The notes under the pieces: model-generated
Database searches by the model: none
Told to the model about the DNA's origin: nothing
What the model saw: only the letters and a program-made list of their open reading frames with translations
In this document: positions 1 to 8,194 of the stretch, piece by piece
How the letters are laid out: each line of letters starts with the position of its first letter
Numbering within the stretch: the first letter of the stretch is position 1
Translations under genes and position numbers: made by a program
Assembly (NCBI RefSeq): GCF_005048155.1
Contig: NZ_SUMB01000002.1
Location: 310,001 to 374,000 of the forward strand
Reading direction: 5' to 3'
DNA length: 64,000 nt
From: Streptomyces piniterrae
Lineage (GTDB): Bacteria; Actinomycetota; Actinomycetes; Streptomycetales; Streptomycetaceae

Positions 1-1538
1 GCGCCCGCGCTGGCGAAGACCCCGCGCAGCTCCGCGTCACCCATGCCGATGCCGTTGTCGCGGCATTCGACGTACTCCCGGCCGTCGTCGTCCCTGCCCT
101 GCTCGAAGGCGATGCCGCCTTCGTAGGCGTACGAGGCCGCTTCCGTCCTCCGGTCCAGATACTCGGTACGGGCACGGCGATAGCGGCAGGCGTCCAGCGC
201 GTTCTGATACAGCTCGCGGATGGCCAGATCGCGGTCCTTGTAGAGCTGGACGCCCATCAGGAGGTCCCGGACCCGGCGCTCGTCGAGGCGGAAGCTCGCC
301 CAGCCCTTGAGGACGCCCTCGGCGGGGACCACACCGTCCGCCGAGAGACGGGTCGGCAGGGGCGGCATGGGCTCGGTGATGCGTTCGCGGACCGTGCGGT
401 GCACCGCGTGGAGGAGTTCGTCCACGCGGGTCGTGTAGCTGCGCAGGGCCTCGATGACGGCCTCGTGGTGGCAGTCCGTCCGGAGCACGGGCAGGTCGGG
501 GGAGCCGCCCCAGCCGGAACCGTCGAGGGTGTGGCGCAGTGCGGGCAGATCGACCGGGTGCGGGATGCCCAGGTGCTCCACCACGATGTCGGGCAGGGCC
601 GTCATCTCGATGGCGGTGCCATGGGCGAGGGCGAGGAGGAGGGCGAGACGGCGGTCCCTGACGCGCTGGTGGCCGGGCCCGCGGAGGCGGTCGTCGGCGG
701 GCAGCTGGTCGAGGAATTCCGGGTTGCAGACGCCCGGCCCGCGGCGCAGCCCGTGCAGGAGCCGGCTCACCCTGAGCGGGGTGAGGGTGTCGCGCAGCGC
801 CGCGGTCGTCTCAGGGATGAGGGCCAGGAGCCGTCCGACCGCGGCCGGGGCCGCGAACTCCGTGCGCTGGGCGAGCCAGCGGTGGAAGAGCCACCAGCCG
901 ATCGGCGCGGCCGCGTCGGGACGTAACCGCGCGCGTTTGACGAGGAGTTCGTATTCCTCGGCGAAGGCGTGGAAGGCGTGGAAGGCGTGGAAGGGGTGCG
1001 AGGAGCGGAAGGAACGGCGGGGCGTGTCCGTGGGGTCCGGCGAACGGCCGAGGGTCTCGGGGCGGACCGAGGCGCTCTCGACCGTCAGGTGCAGCGAGTG
1101 CACGCGGTAGAGGAACGGGACGAGGGTCAGCAGCGCGGCCTCGGCTGGGTAGAGGCCGAGGCTCGTGCCCTGGCCCGGCTCGCCGCAGAGCCACTCGATG
1201 CGATCGAGGAATCGGGCGGGGTGGCCGGGGTCCTGCCATGGGTCGGCGGTCAGCAGCCGCTCCGCCTCGTCCCGGGCCTGTGCCAGCAGCCGTACCGCAG
1301 TGGCGACATGCTGCCGGTGGAGGGCGGCGTCGCGGTCCGCAGGGACGTGCTGCCAGATCGTGGAGTCGGCGGTCAGCCGTACCCAATGATCCTCCGGGAG
1401 CACACCGGGCCCGGCCGGCTCCGGGGTCGTCTGATGGATCGATACGTGGTCGATGCGCCCCGCCTGCACCACCGGGCCCGCCACCCAACCGCCGGACGAC
1501 GTGTTCAGCGTGTTCCTGGTCTCGCCTTGCTGCTGCAT
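1..1538 (-). CDS. Hsp90-like ATPase, stress/conflict type (3' end outside window)
   Basis: Read on the minus strand from an ATG at 1538, preceded by a GGGGAAGG Shine-Dalgarno, the frame stays open to the window edge (512 codons, C-terminus missing). It carries the GHKL/Hsp90 nucleotide-binding signature: an N-box ELYQNALDA near residue 440 and DNGIGM near residue 493. The roughly 400 residues in front are not HtpG-like. This layout (long N-terminal region, then an Hsp90-type ATPase) is that of actinobacterial Hsp90-like proteins described in NTP-dependent conflict systems rather than the housekeeping chaperone. Residues 19-31 (VVQAGRIDHVSIH) resemble the short Q-A-G-centred motif found at the N-terminus of many actinobacterial conflict proteins. 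A 9-bp tandem repeat at about 961-996 encodes an FHA tripeptide repeat. Assignment to the GHKL fold is firm; biological role is inferred. Confidence 0.8.
   Translation of the reverse strand, partial: MQQQGETRNTLNTSSGGWVAGPVVQAGRIDHVSIHQTTPEPAGPGVLPEDHWVRLTADSTIWQHVPADRDAALHRQHVATAVRLLAQARDEAERLLTADPWQDPGHPARFLDRIEWLCGEPGQGTSLGLYPAEAALLTLVPFLYRVHSLHLTVESASVRPETLGRSPDPTDTPRRSFRSSHPFHAFHAFHAFAEEYELLVKRARLRPDAAAPIGWWLFHRWLAQRTEFAAPAAVGRLLALIPETTAALRDTLTPLRVSRLLHGLRRGPGVCNPEFLDQLPADDRLRGPGHQRVRDRRLALLLALAHGTAIEMTALPDIVVEHLGIPHPVDLPALRHTLDGSGWGGSPDLPVLRTDCHHEAVIEALRSYTTRVDELLHAVHRTVRERITEPMPPLPTRLSADGVVPAEGVLKGWASFRLDERRVRDLLMGVQLYKDRDLAIRELYQNALDACRYRRARTEYLDRRTEAASYAYEGGIAFEQGRDDDGREYVECRDNGIGMGDAELRGVFASAG
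961..996. repeat. 9-bp tandem repeat inside the Hsp90-like gene
   Basis: GGCGTGGAA-type units are repeated three to four times. On the coding (minus) strand they read F-H-A three times. It is an in-frame microsatellite in a coding region and could vary in copy number between strains without breaking the frame. Confidence 0.7.
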
Positions 1539-1781
1539 CGCGCCCTTCCCCCAGCCTCGTGGAGCCAGCCTAGGAGGGCGGGGGATGCGGGGCGGGCGGT
1601 CGCCTGCGGTACGAGTACGGCCGCGGTGCGATCCGGCGGGCGATCCAGCGGGCGATGCGGCGGGCGAACCCGCGACGGCTCCAACCGAGGCCGTCGATCA
1701 CCTGGCGAACACGTTCCGTGACATTCCTAGCGTCATGGGTGACCGACCCGCAGGGTGCAGAAGCCAGTGCTGCGGGCAAGC

Positions 1782-1901
1782 GACCAGACAACTGACCAGA
1801 CAAGTGACCAGACAACTGGCCAGGTGATTGACCAGGCACCGGACCAGGCACCGGACCAGGCTGTTGACCAGGCGATTGACCAGGTCGTCGACCAGACGAT
1901 C
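1782..1901. repeat. Ten tandem 12-bp GACCAG units
   Basis: Ten consecutive 12-base units start with GACCAG (twice GACCAGACAACT, twice GACCAGGCACCG, one unit starting GGCCAG). They are followed by decayed copies to about 1975. The array lies between the divergent Hsp90-like gene (-) and the PAS-GAF-phosphatase gene (+) and fills most of this 467-bp gap. The plus strand can be read as a D-Q tetrapeptide repeat from a GTG at 1755, but that frame has no convincing RBS and runs into the start of the next gene, so it is treated as non-coding. Units contain TGACCA, the same hexamer seen in arrays elsewhere in the window. Confidence 0.85.
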
Positions 1902-2005
1902 GGCCGGCAGCGGCCGCGCAAACCACCGGACCAGGGCACTGGATCAAGCCACCGGATCCAGCACTGGACACGCCGCAATCCGGGTGAATGTGGCAAAGTG
2001 ACGAC

Positions 2006-4069
2006 ATGGCTGACCGGGCGGCACAGCAGCCCACCGTGTCGGTGCCGGACGACTGGCCCGCGCACCCGGACGTGACCCTTGCCCTCAACGGCATGGGCGG
2101 CTTCGACTGGGACCTCGACAGCGGCCTGATGCACATGGACCCGCACGCCCTCGAGGTCTTCGACATGCTGCCGGGCGAGTACAACGACCGCCCGGAAACC
2201 CTCAGCGACCGCGTACCGTCCACCGAGGCCGCCCGCCTGGACGCGCTGGTCGCCCGCGCCCTCAAGGACGGCAGCCACTCCTACGGCGCCTACTTCCGGG
2301 TCCGGCTCAGGGACGGTGCGCTCCGCTGGACCCACGCCCAGGGCAGCATCCGCCGCGACGAAACCGGCCGGCCGCGCCGCATCATCGGCGTGGTCCGCGA
2401 CGCCAGCGACGAATACGCCCAGGCGGCCGAACGGCTCGCGGTCGACGAGGAGCGCCGCCGGCACACCAGCGTCGTCGAGCGCACCACCGCCGCCCTCGCT
2501 CACGCCAGAACCGTCGGCGAGGTGATCGCCGTCCTCGCCGACGAGCAGGGCCTGAGCCGGCTCGGCGCCGAGAACGTCATCCTCGGCCTGGTCGAGGCCG
2601 GCCGCATCCGGCTGGTCTCCGAAGGCAAGGCCGGCAGCTTTGTGCCCGACCTGGAATACACTCGGGTCGGCGACGAATTCCCGATGAGCGAGGTCGTCCG
2701 CACCCTCGCCCCGCGCTACGTCCGCACCCGCGCCGAGTTCCGGCACGGCTGGCCCCGGCTCTGGCCGGCCATCGAACCGCTGAACATCGGCTCCGCCGCG
2801 TACCTGCCGCTGATCGCCCAGGGCCGCCCCATCGGCGTGATCGGCCTGTTCTTCCAGCGCGAGAGCGACTTCCGCGACCAGGAGCGCAACGTCCTGGTCG
2901 CGCTCGGCAGCAGCATCGCGCAGAGCCTGGCCCGCGCCATGCTCTACGACCAGGAGCACGACCTGGCCGCCGGCCTCCAGCAGGCCATGCTGCCGCGCCG
3001 CATCCCCGGTGTCGCCGGCGCCCAGGTCGCGGTCCGCTACCGCTCCGGGCGAATGGGCCGGGACATCGGCGGCGACTGGTACGACGTGATTCCGCTGCCC
3101 GACGGCCGGGTCGCCGCCGTCATAGGCGACGTCCAGGGCCATGACACCCAGGCCGCGGCCCTCATGGGCCAGCTGCGGATCGTCCTGCGCGCCTACGCCG
3201 CCGAAGGGCACGCGCCCGCCACCGTCATGGGCCGGGCCTCCGCCTTCCTCAACGAACTCGAAACCGACCGCTTCGCCACCTGCGTCTACGTCGACGCCGA
3301 CCTGAGCACCGGCGCCGCCCGATTCGTCCGCGCCGGGCACATCGACCCACTCCTCCGGCACGCCGAGGGACTCTGCCGCCGCCTCCCGGTGGCCGGCGGG
3401 CTGCCGCTCGGCATCTCCTCCGAGTTCCGCCGCCTCGACTACCCCGTCACCACCGTCCACCTCGCCCCCGGCGACACCCTGCTGCTCTGCACCGACGGCT
3501 TCGTCGAGCAGCCCGGCATCGACCTCGACGAAGGCATGCGGGAGTTGGCCCGCGAAGTCCGCGACGGCCCGCAGGACGTCCAGCAACTCGCCGACGTCCT
3601 CTGCGAATCGGCCGGCGGCCGGATCGGCGAGGACGACATGGCACTGCTCCTGCTGCGCCGCCTCGGCGTCCCGGAGCACGACACCATCGGACGGTTCCGG
3701 CAGCACATCGCCCCCGCCGACCCCGAAGCGCTGTCCGCCGCCCGGCATATGATCCGGGCCGCGGTACGCGCCTGGGGAGCACGGGAGCGCTCCGAGGAGA
3801 TCGAGCTGGTCGCCGACGAGCTGATCACCAACGCCCTGCTGCACACCGACGGCGAGGCGGTGGTCAACATCCGCATGCCGCACAGCGCCGAACGGCGCCT
3901 GCGACTGGAGGTCGAGGACCAGAACAGCAGCCTGCCGCGACGCCGCGAACCGGGCGAGGCCGGAGTCTCAGGGCGCGGGCTGCTGCTGGTGGACCGGCTC
4001 GCGGATGTCTGGGGTGTGGAACCTCGCGGCGGAGGAAAGTGCGTATGGTGCGAGTTCAACTGCTCGTGA
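2006..4069 (+). CDS. PAS-GAF-SpoIIE (PP2C) phosphatase with C-terminal HATPase domain
   Basis: 687 aa. Order: PAS with PAC (about 28-145), GAF (about 165-315), SpoIIE-type PP2C phosphatase (about 335-555), and an RsbW-like HATPase (about 570-687). Visible PP2C metal motifs are GGDWYD, GDVQGHD, LLCTDG and GEDDMAL. The HATPase shows ELVADELITNALLH and a G-box SGRGLLLVD. Such proteins are known to dephosphorylate STAS-type anti-sigma antagonists and, through the kinase-like domain, may also bind sigma or phosphorylate an antagonist, linking redox, ligand or light input to sigma control. The start at 2006 is preferred over an in-frame ATG at 1988; neither has a strong RBS. A full-length paralogue with the same domain order lies at 20710-22812 on the other strand. 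No STAS antagonist gene lies beside either copy. Confidence 0.9.
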   Translation: MADRAAQQPTVSVPDDWPAHPDVTLALNGMGGFDWDLDSGLMHMDPHALEVFDMLPGEYNDRPETLSDRVPSTEAARLDALVARALKDGSHSYGAYFRVRLRDGALRWTHAQGSIRRDETGRPRRIIGVVRDASDEYAQAAERLAVDEERRRHTSVVERTTAALAHARTVGEVIAVLADEQGLSRLGAENVILGLVEAGRIRLVSEGKAGSFVPDLEYTRVGDEFPMSEVVRTLAPRYVRTRAEFRHGWPRLWPAIEPLNIGSAAYLPLIAQGRPIGVIGLFFQRESDFRDQERNVLVALGSSIAQSLARAMLYDQEHDLAAGLQQAMLPRRIPGVAGAQVAVRYRSGRMGRDIGGDWYDVIPLPDGRVAAVIGDVQGHDTQAAALMGQLRIVLRAYAAEGHAPATVMGRASAFLNELETDRFATCVYVDADLSTGAARFVRAGHIDPLLRHAEGLCRRLPVAGGLPLGISSEFRRLDYPVTTVHLAPGDTLLLCTDGFVEQPGIDLDEGMRELAREVRDGPQDVQQLADVLCESAGGRIGEDDMALLLLRRLGVPEHDTIGRFRQHIAPADPEALSAARHMIRAAVRAWGARERSEEIELVADELITNALLHTDGEAVVNIRMPHSAERRLRLEVEDQNSSLPRRREPGEAGVSGRGLLLVDRLADVWGVEPRGGGKCVWCEFNCS

Positions 4070-4147
4070 CCGGCGGGGCCCTGGGCCGCACCGGCGACGG
4101 CGGCATCGGGCGCCGAGGAATCGGCACGGCCAAGTGAGGACGGCTCT

Positions 4148-5548
4148 ATGGGATCGCGGGCTGCGGAACAGCGCGTGGACGCCCGCCAGTTGGCGGCGGG
4201 AATGGACGCGGAAGGCGTCCGGAATGTGGCACTGACCTGGGTGGACAACGCGGGCATCACACGCGTCAAGGCCATACCGGTACAGCGCCTGGCGGCCGCC
4301 GCCGAACGAGGCGTCGGAATGTCACCAGTCTTCGACGTCTTCACCTCCGACGACGCCATCACCCAGTCCGACGACCTCGGCGGCCCCGACGGCGATCTGC
4401 GGCTCTTCCCCGACCTCGACCGGCTCACCACGCTCGCCGCACAACCCGGCTGGGCCTGGGCCCCCGTGGACCGCTACGACCAGCTGGGGCAACCGCACCC
4501 CGCCTGCCAGCGGCTGTTCGCCCGCAAAATGACCGAACGGGCCACCGCCGCCGGCCTCGACCTGCGGATGGGCTTCGAAACCGAGTGGGTGGTCACCCGC
4601 GCGCCCGCGAGCCTCACCCCGGCCCCCGAGGACGAGTTCGAGGTCCTCGACTACCCCTGCGCCGGCCCCGCCTACGGCATGACCCGCATCGTCGAACTCT
4701 CCGACTACCTCCGGGACGTCACCGAAGCACTCACCCTCCAGGGCATCGAGGTCCTCCAGGTCCACCCCGAATACGCGCCGGGCCAGTTCGAGGTCACCAC
4801 CGCACCGGCCGACCCGGTACGCGCCGCCGACGACGCGGTACTCGTCCGCGAAACCGTCCGCGCCGTCTCCGCCCGGCACGGCCTGCGCGCCTCCTTCGCC
4901 CCCTCGGTCGTCGCCGGACAGGTCGGCAACGGCTGCCACCTGCACCTCAGCCTCCATCGCGACGGCACGAGCCTGCACCGCACCCCCGACGCCGAATGGG
5001 GCCTGGCCCCCGACGCGGTGTCCTTCCTCGGCGGCATCCTCGGCGCCCTGCCCGCCCTCCTCGCCATCGGCTGCCCCTCACCCGCCAGCTACCTGCGGCT
5101 ACAGCCCTCCCGCTGGGCCGGCGTCTACCAGTGCTGGGGCCTGGAGAACCGCGAAGCCGCGCTACGACTGATCACCGGCGCCCCCGACGACCCGGACGGC
5201 GGCCAGGCCGAGGTCAAGACCTTCGACGCCGCCGCCAACCCCTACCTCGCCGTCGGCGCGGTCATCGCCGCAGGCCTCCACGGCATCGAGCACGGCACCC
5301 AGCTGCCCGCCCCGGAACGCGGCGACCCGGGCGTCCTCGGCGTCCGCGAGCGCGCCCGCCGCGGCATCATCCGCCTGCCGTCCACCCTGACCGAGGCCAC
5401 CGACCGGCTGGAGAAGTCGGCCCCGCTGCACGAGGCGATGGGCAAGGTCCTGCACGGCGCGGTACTCGCCGTCCGACGCGCCGAAGAGGACCACTTCGCC
5501 GAGAGCGACCCCGACGAGATCGCCGCCGCCACCCGCTGGCGCTGGTGA
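4148..5548 (+). CDS. Glutamine synthetase-like (type I) gamma-glutamyl ligase
   Basis: 466 aa, ATG 8 nt after GAGGAC. Class-I GS catalytic landmarks are present: FETEW (metal-binding Glu), GNGCHLHLSL (the G-x-G-x-H-x-H-x-S motif) and the arginine motif WGLENREAALR. The N-terminal beta-grasp includes TWVDNAGITRVKAIP. It lacks typical GlnA features of a nitrogen-assimilation enzyme and resembles the GlnA2/A3/A4 paralogues of Streptomyces, which ligate glutamate to polyamines or ethanolamine rather than ammonia. Its stop overlaps the start of an amidohydrolase. The same two domains are fused in fungal FluG, so the pair probably works on one substrate (ligation and hydrolysis of a gamma-glutamyl or related amide). 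Substrate is not determinable here. Confidence 0.88.
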   Translation: MGSRAAEQRVDARQLAAGMDAEGVRNVALTWVDNAGITRVKAIPVQRLAAAAERGVGMSPVFDVFTSDDAITQSDDLGGPDGDLRLFPDLDRLTTLAAQPGWAWAPVDRYDQLGQPHPACQRLFARKMTERATAAGLDLRMGFETEWVVTRAPASLTPAPEDEFEVLDYPCAGPAYGMTRIVELSDYLRDVTEALTLQGIEVLQVHPEYAPGQFEVTTAPADPVRAADDAVLVRETVRAVSARHGLRASFAPSVVAGQVGNGCHLHLSLHRDGTSLHRTPDAEWGLAPDAVSFLGGILGALPALLAIGCPSPASYLRLQPSRWAGVYQCWGLENREAALRLITGAPDDPDGGQAEVKTFDAAANPYLAVGAVIAAGLHGIEHGTQLPAPERGDPGVLGVRERARRGIIRLPSTLTEATDRLEKSAPLHEAMGKVLHGAVLAVRRAEEDHFAESDPDEIAAATRWRW

Positions 5549-6690
5549 TGACCGCGAACGCCCCGGGGCCCGGCACCGGCACCGACGACGGCCTCCCGCC
5601 GCTGGTCGACCACCACTGCCACGGCATCATCCGGCACCAACCGGACCCCGGGACGTTCGCCGCCTACCTCACCGAATCCGACCGCCCGCCCGCCGCCGGC
5701 ACCACCTTCTTCGACACCCAGACCGGCTTCGCGGTCCGCCGCTGGTGCCCGCCACTGCTCGACCTGCCCGCACACTGCCCGCCCGACGCCTACCTGGCCC
5801 GCCGCCGCGACCTCGGCCCCGACGAGACCCGGCGCCGCCTCCTGGGCGCCACCGGCATCGGCGCCTACCTCCTGGACACCGGCCTCCCCGGCGACCTCAC
5901 CGGACCCGCCGAGACCGCCGAAGCAGGCGGCGGCACCGGATACGAGGTCATCCGACTGGAAACCCTCGCCGAACGCGTCGCGGCCGGCTCGCACGACGCC
6001 GAGGACTTCACCGACACCCTCGACCACGCCGTACGGAACGCCGCCCACACCGCCGTCGCCTTCAAAACCGTCGCCGCCTACCGGCACGGACTCGCCCTCG
6101 ACCCCCAGCCGCCCACCTCCGAAGCGGTCCACACCGCCGCCCGCGACTGGCTGGCCGCCGGACCGCCCCGCCTCACCGACCCCGTACTGCTGCGCCACCT
6201 CATCTGGCTCGCCGTCGCCACCGGCCGCCCCCTCCAGCTGCACACCGGCTTCGGCGACCCCGACCTCCGCCTCGACCACGCCGACCCGACGCTCCTCACC
6301 GGCCTCGCCCGAGCCACCGCCGACACCGGCACCGACCTGGTACTGCTGCACTGCTACCCGTACCACCGCCAGGCCGCCTACCTGGCCGCCGTCTTCCCAC
6401 ACATCTACGCCGACGTCGGCCTGACCCTGACCCACACCGGCCCACGCGCCACCGCCGTCCTCGCCGAATTCCTGGAACTCGCCCCCTTCGGCAAACTCCT
6501 CTTCTCCACCGACGCCTACGGCCTCCCCGAGCTGTACACCGTCGGCAGCGCCCTCTTCCGCACCGCACTGACCTCCGTACTCGGCGACTGGACCGCCTCC
6601 GGGGCCTGGTCGGCGGAGGACGCCGGGCGGGTCGGCGCCATGATCGCGGCGGAGAACGCACGGCGGGTGTACCAGCTGCCGGCCCGCTGA
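5548..6690 (+). CDS. Amidohydrolase, FluG N-domain type
   Basis: 380 aa. The ATG at 5548 overlaps the TGA of the upstream ligase, so translation is coupled. Metal-dependent amidohydrolase (TIM barrel) landmarks: VDHHCHG near the N-terminus (HxH), a Lys/Arg region AFKTVAAYRHG, LQLHTGFGDPDL, VLLHCYPYHRQ and FSTDA (C-terminal Asp). In FluG-like proteins this domain precedes a GS domain in a single chain; here the two are separate and in reverse order. A catabolic role on a gamma-glutamyl or aromatic amide is inferred. Nothing else in the operon names the substrate; the MFS gene follows after 116 bp. Confidence 0.87.
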   Translation: MTANAPGPGTGTDDGLPPLVDHHCHGIIRHQPDPGTFAAYLTESDRPPAAGTTFFDTQTGFAVRRWCPPLLDLPAHCPPDAYLARRRDLGPDETRRRLLGATGIGAYLLDTGLPGDLTGPAETAEAGGGTGYEVIRLETLAERVAAGSHDAEDFTDTLDHAVRNAAHTAVAFKTVAAYRHGLALDPQPPTSEAVHTAARDWLAAGPPRLTDPVLLRHLIWLAVATGRPLQLHTGFGDPDLRLDHADPTLLTGLARATADTGTDLVLLHCYPYHRQAAYLAAVFPHIYADVGLTLTHTGPRATAVLAEFLELAPFGKLLFSTDAYGLPELYTVGSALFRTALTSVLGDWTASGAWSAEDAGRVGAMIAAENARRVYQLPAR

Positions 6691-6806
6691 CCCGCGGCCC
6701 ACAAGGGACAGAACACAAAGGGTGATCCGGTAAGGGGCGAGCCACCCGAGCGCCACTTCCGGACCTCCCGCCCGCCCCACCCGCCCGCCGTGCTTTACTG
6801 CGCCGC

Positions 6807-8105
6807 GTGGCACCTACAACGACCTCCGACGCGGCCTCCGACGCACCCTCCGAAAAGGGCGAAACACCCCTGCGCTCCCGGATATTCGCCGATCTGACCC
6901 CGCTGCGCAGCTCACCGGACTACCGCCGCCTGTGGTGCGGCAACACCATCTCCTGGATGGGCCAGCAGATGACCGCCCTCGCGGTCTCGCTCCAGGTCTA
7001 CGCCATCACCAAGTCCACCTTCTCCGTCGGCCTGGTCGGCCTCTGCTCCCTCGTCCCACTGATCGTCTTCGGCCTCTACGGCGGCGCCATCGCCGACACC
7101 GTCGACCGCCGCAAACTGGGCCTCTTCAGCGCCATGGGCGCCACCGTCATGTCCGTCGTGCTGGCCACCGCGGCACTGGCCGGCTACCACCACGTCTGGC
7201 TGCTCTACACCGTCGTCGCCCTCCAGGCCGTCTGCTTCGCTATGAACGCCCCGGCCCGCTCGTCGATGATCCCGCGACTGCTGCCCACCGAGCAGCTGCC
7301 CGCCGCCAACGCCCTCAGCTCCCTCACCACCAACCTCGGCCTCATGGGCGGCCCGATGCTGGGCGGCGTCATCGTCGGCCTCTGGGGCTACCAGGCCGCC
7401 TACCTCATCGACGTGGCGGCCTTCAGCGCCGCCCTCTACGCCATGTGGCGACTGCCCGCCATGCGCCCCGAACAGGGCGACGGGCCGCGCCGCCGGGCCT
7501 CCGTCCTCGACGGACTGCGCTTCCTCGCCACCCGCCCCAACCTCCGGATGACGTTCTTCTCCGACCTGGCCGCCATGGTCCTCGCCCAGCCCCGGGCGCT
7601 CTTCCCCGCGATCGCCGTGCTCTGGTTCGCCGGCGACGCCAAGACCGTCGGCCTCCTGGTCGCCGCGCCCGCGGTCGGCGCCGTACTCGGCGGACTGTTC
7701 TCCGGCTGGCTCGGCGGCATCCGCCGGCACGGCCTGGCCATCCTCCTCGCCGTGGCCTGCTGGGGCGCCGCCATCGCCTCCTTCGGCCTGTCCCGCCACC
7801 TCTGGCTCGGCCTGTTCTTCCTCGCCGTCGCCGGCTGCGCCGACACCGTCTCGATGGTCTTCCGCCACACCATGCTCCAGGCCGCGGCACCCGACAACAT
7901 GCGCGGCCGCCTCCAGGGCGTCTTCATCGTGGTGGTCGCCGGCGGCCCACGCCTCGGCGACTTCCTCGCCGGCTCGGCGGCCGACCTGACCTCCCCGGCC
8001 GTCGCCGTGGTCGGCGGCGGCGTGGCCTGCATCCTGGTGGTGACCGCCCTCGGACTCGGCCGGCGGGCGTTCGCCCGGTACGACGCGCGGGATCCGCAGG
8101 CGTGA
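6807..8105 (+). CDS. MFS transporter (EntS-like drug/siderophore exporter family)
   Basis: 432 aa, GTG start. About twelve hydrophobic segments follow a polar N-terminus of 45 residues. The opening LFRSSPDYRRLWCGN-type region (here LTPLRSSPDYRRLW) and the MGQQMTALAVSLQVY helix are typical of the MFS_3 family, which contains EntS. The loop DTVDRRKLGLFSA matches the MFS A-motif position between TM2 and TM3. It lies 116 bp after the amidohydrolase in the same direction and may be co-transcribed, but no substrate can be assigned. A short GC-rich gap separates it from the convergent M81 gene. Confidence 0.88.
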   Translation: MAPTTTSDAASDAPSEKGETPLRSRIFADLTPLRSSPDYRRLWCGNTISWMGQQMTALAVSLQVYAITKSTFSVGLVGLCSLVPLIVFGLYGGAIADTVDRRKLGLFSAMGATVMSVVLATAALAGYHHVWLLYTVVALQAVCFAMNAPARSSMIPRLLPTEQLPAANALSSLTTNLGLMGGPMLGGVIVGLWGYQAAYLIDVAAFSAALYAMWRLPAMRPEQGDGPRRRASVLDGLRFLATRPNLRMTFFSDLAAMVLAQPRALFPAIAVLWFAGDAKTVGLLVAAPAVGAVLGGLFSGWLGGIRRHGLAILLAVACWGAAIASFGLSRHLWLGLFFLAVAGCADTVSMVFRHTMLQAAAPDNMRGRLQGVFIVVVAGGPRLGDFLAGSAADLTSPAVAVVGGGVACILVVTALGLGRRAFARYDARDPQA

Positions 8106-8194
8106 GGACGGGGCGTCCGGGCATCGGGGCACCTTCACCGGGGCGCCCCACTGGGCCACCGGGGCGTTCTACCGGAGACCTTTGCCGGCGTTCT

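Noticed and set aside
1755-2075. Frame encoding D-Q-x-x tetrapeptide repeats
   Set aside because: It is just the 12-bp array translated; no good RBS and it overlaps the start of the phosphatase gene.
1733-3883. Long antisense frame across the first PAS-GAF-phosphatase gene
   Set aside because: Typical high-GC antisense frame; the plus strand has all conserved domains.
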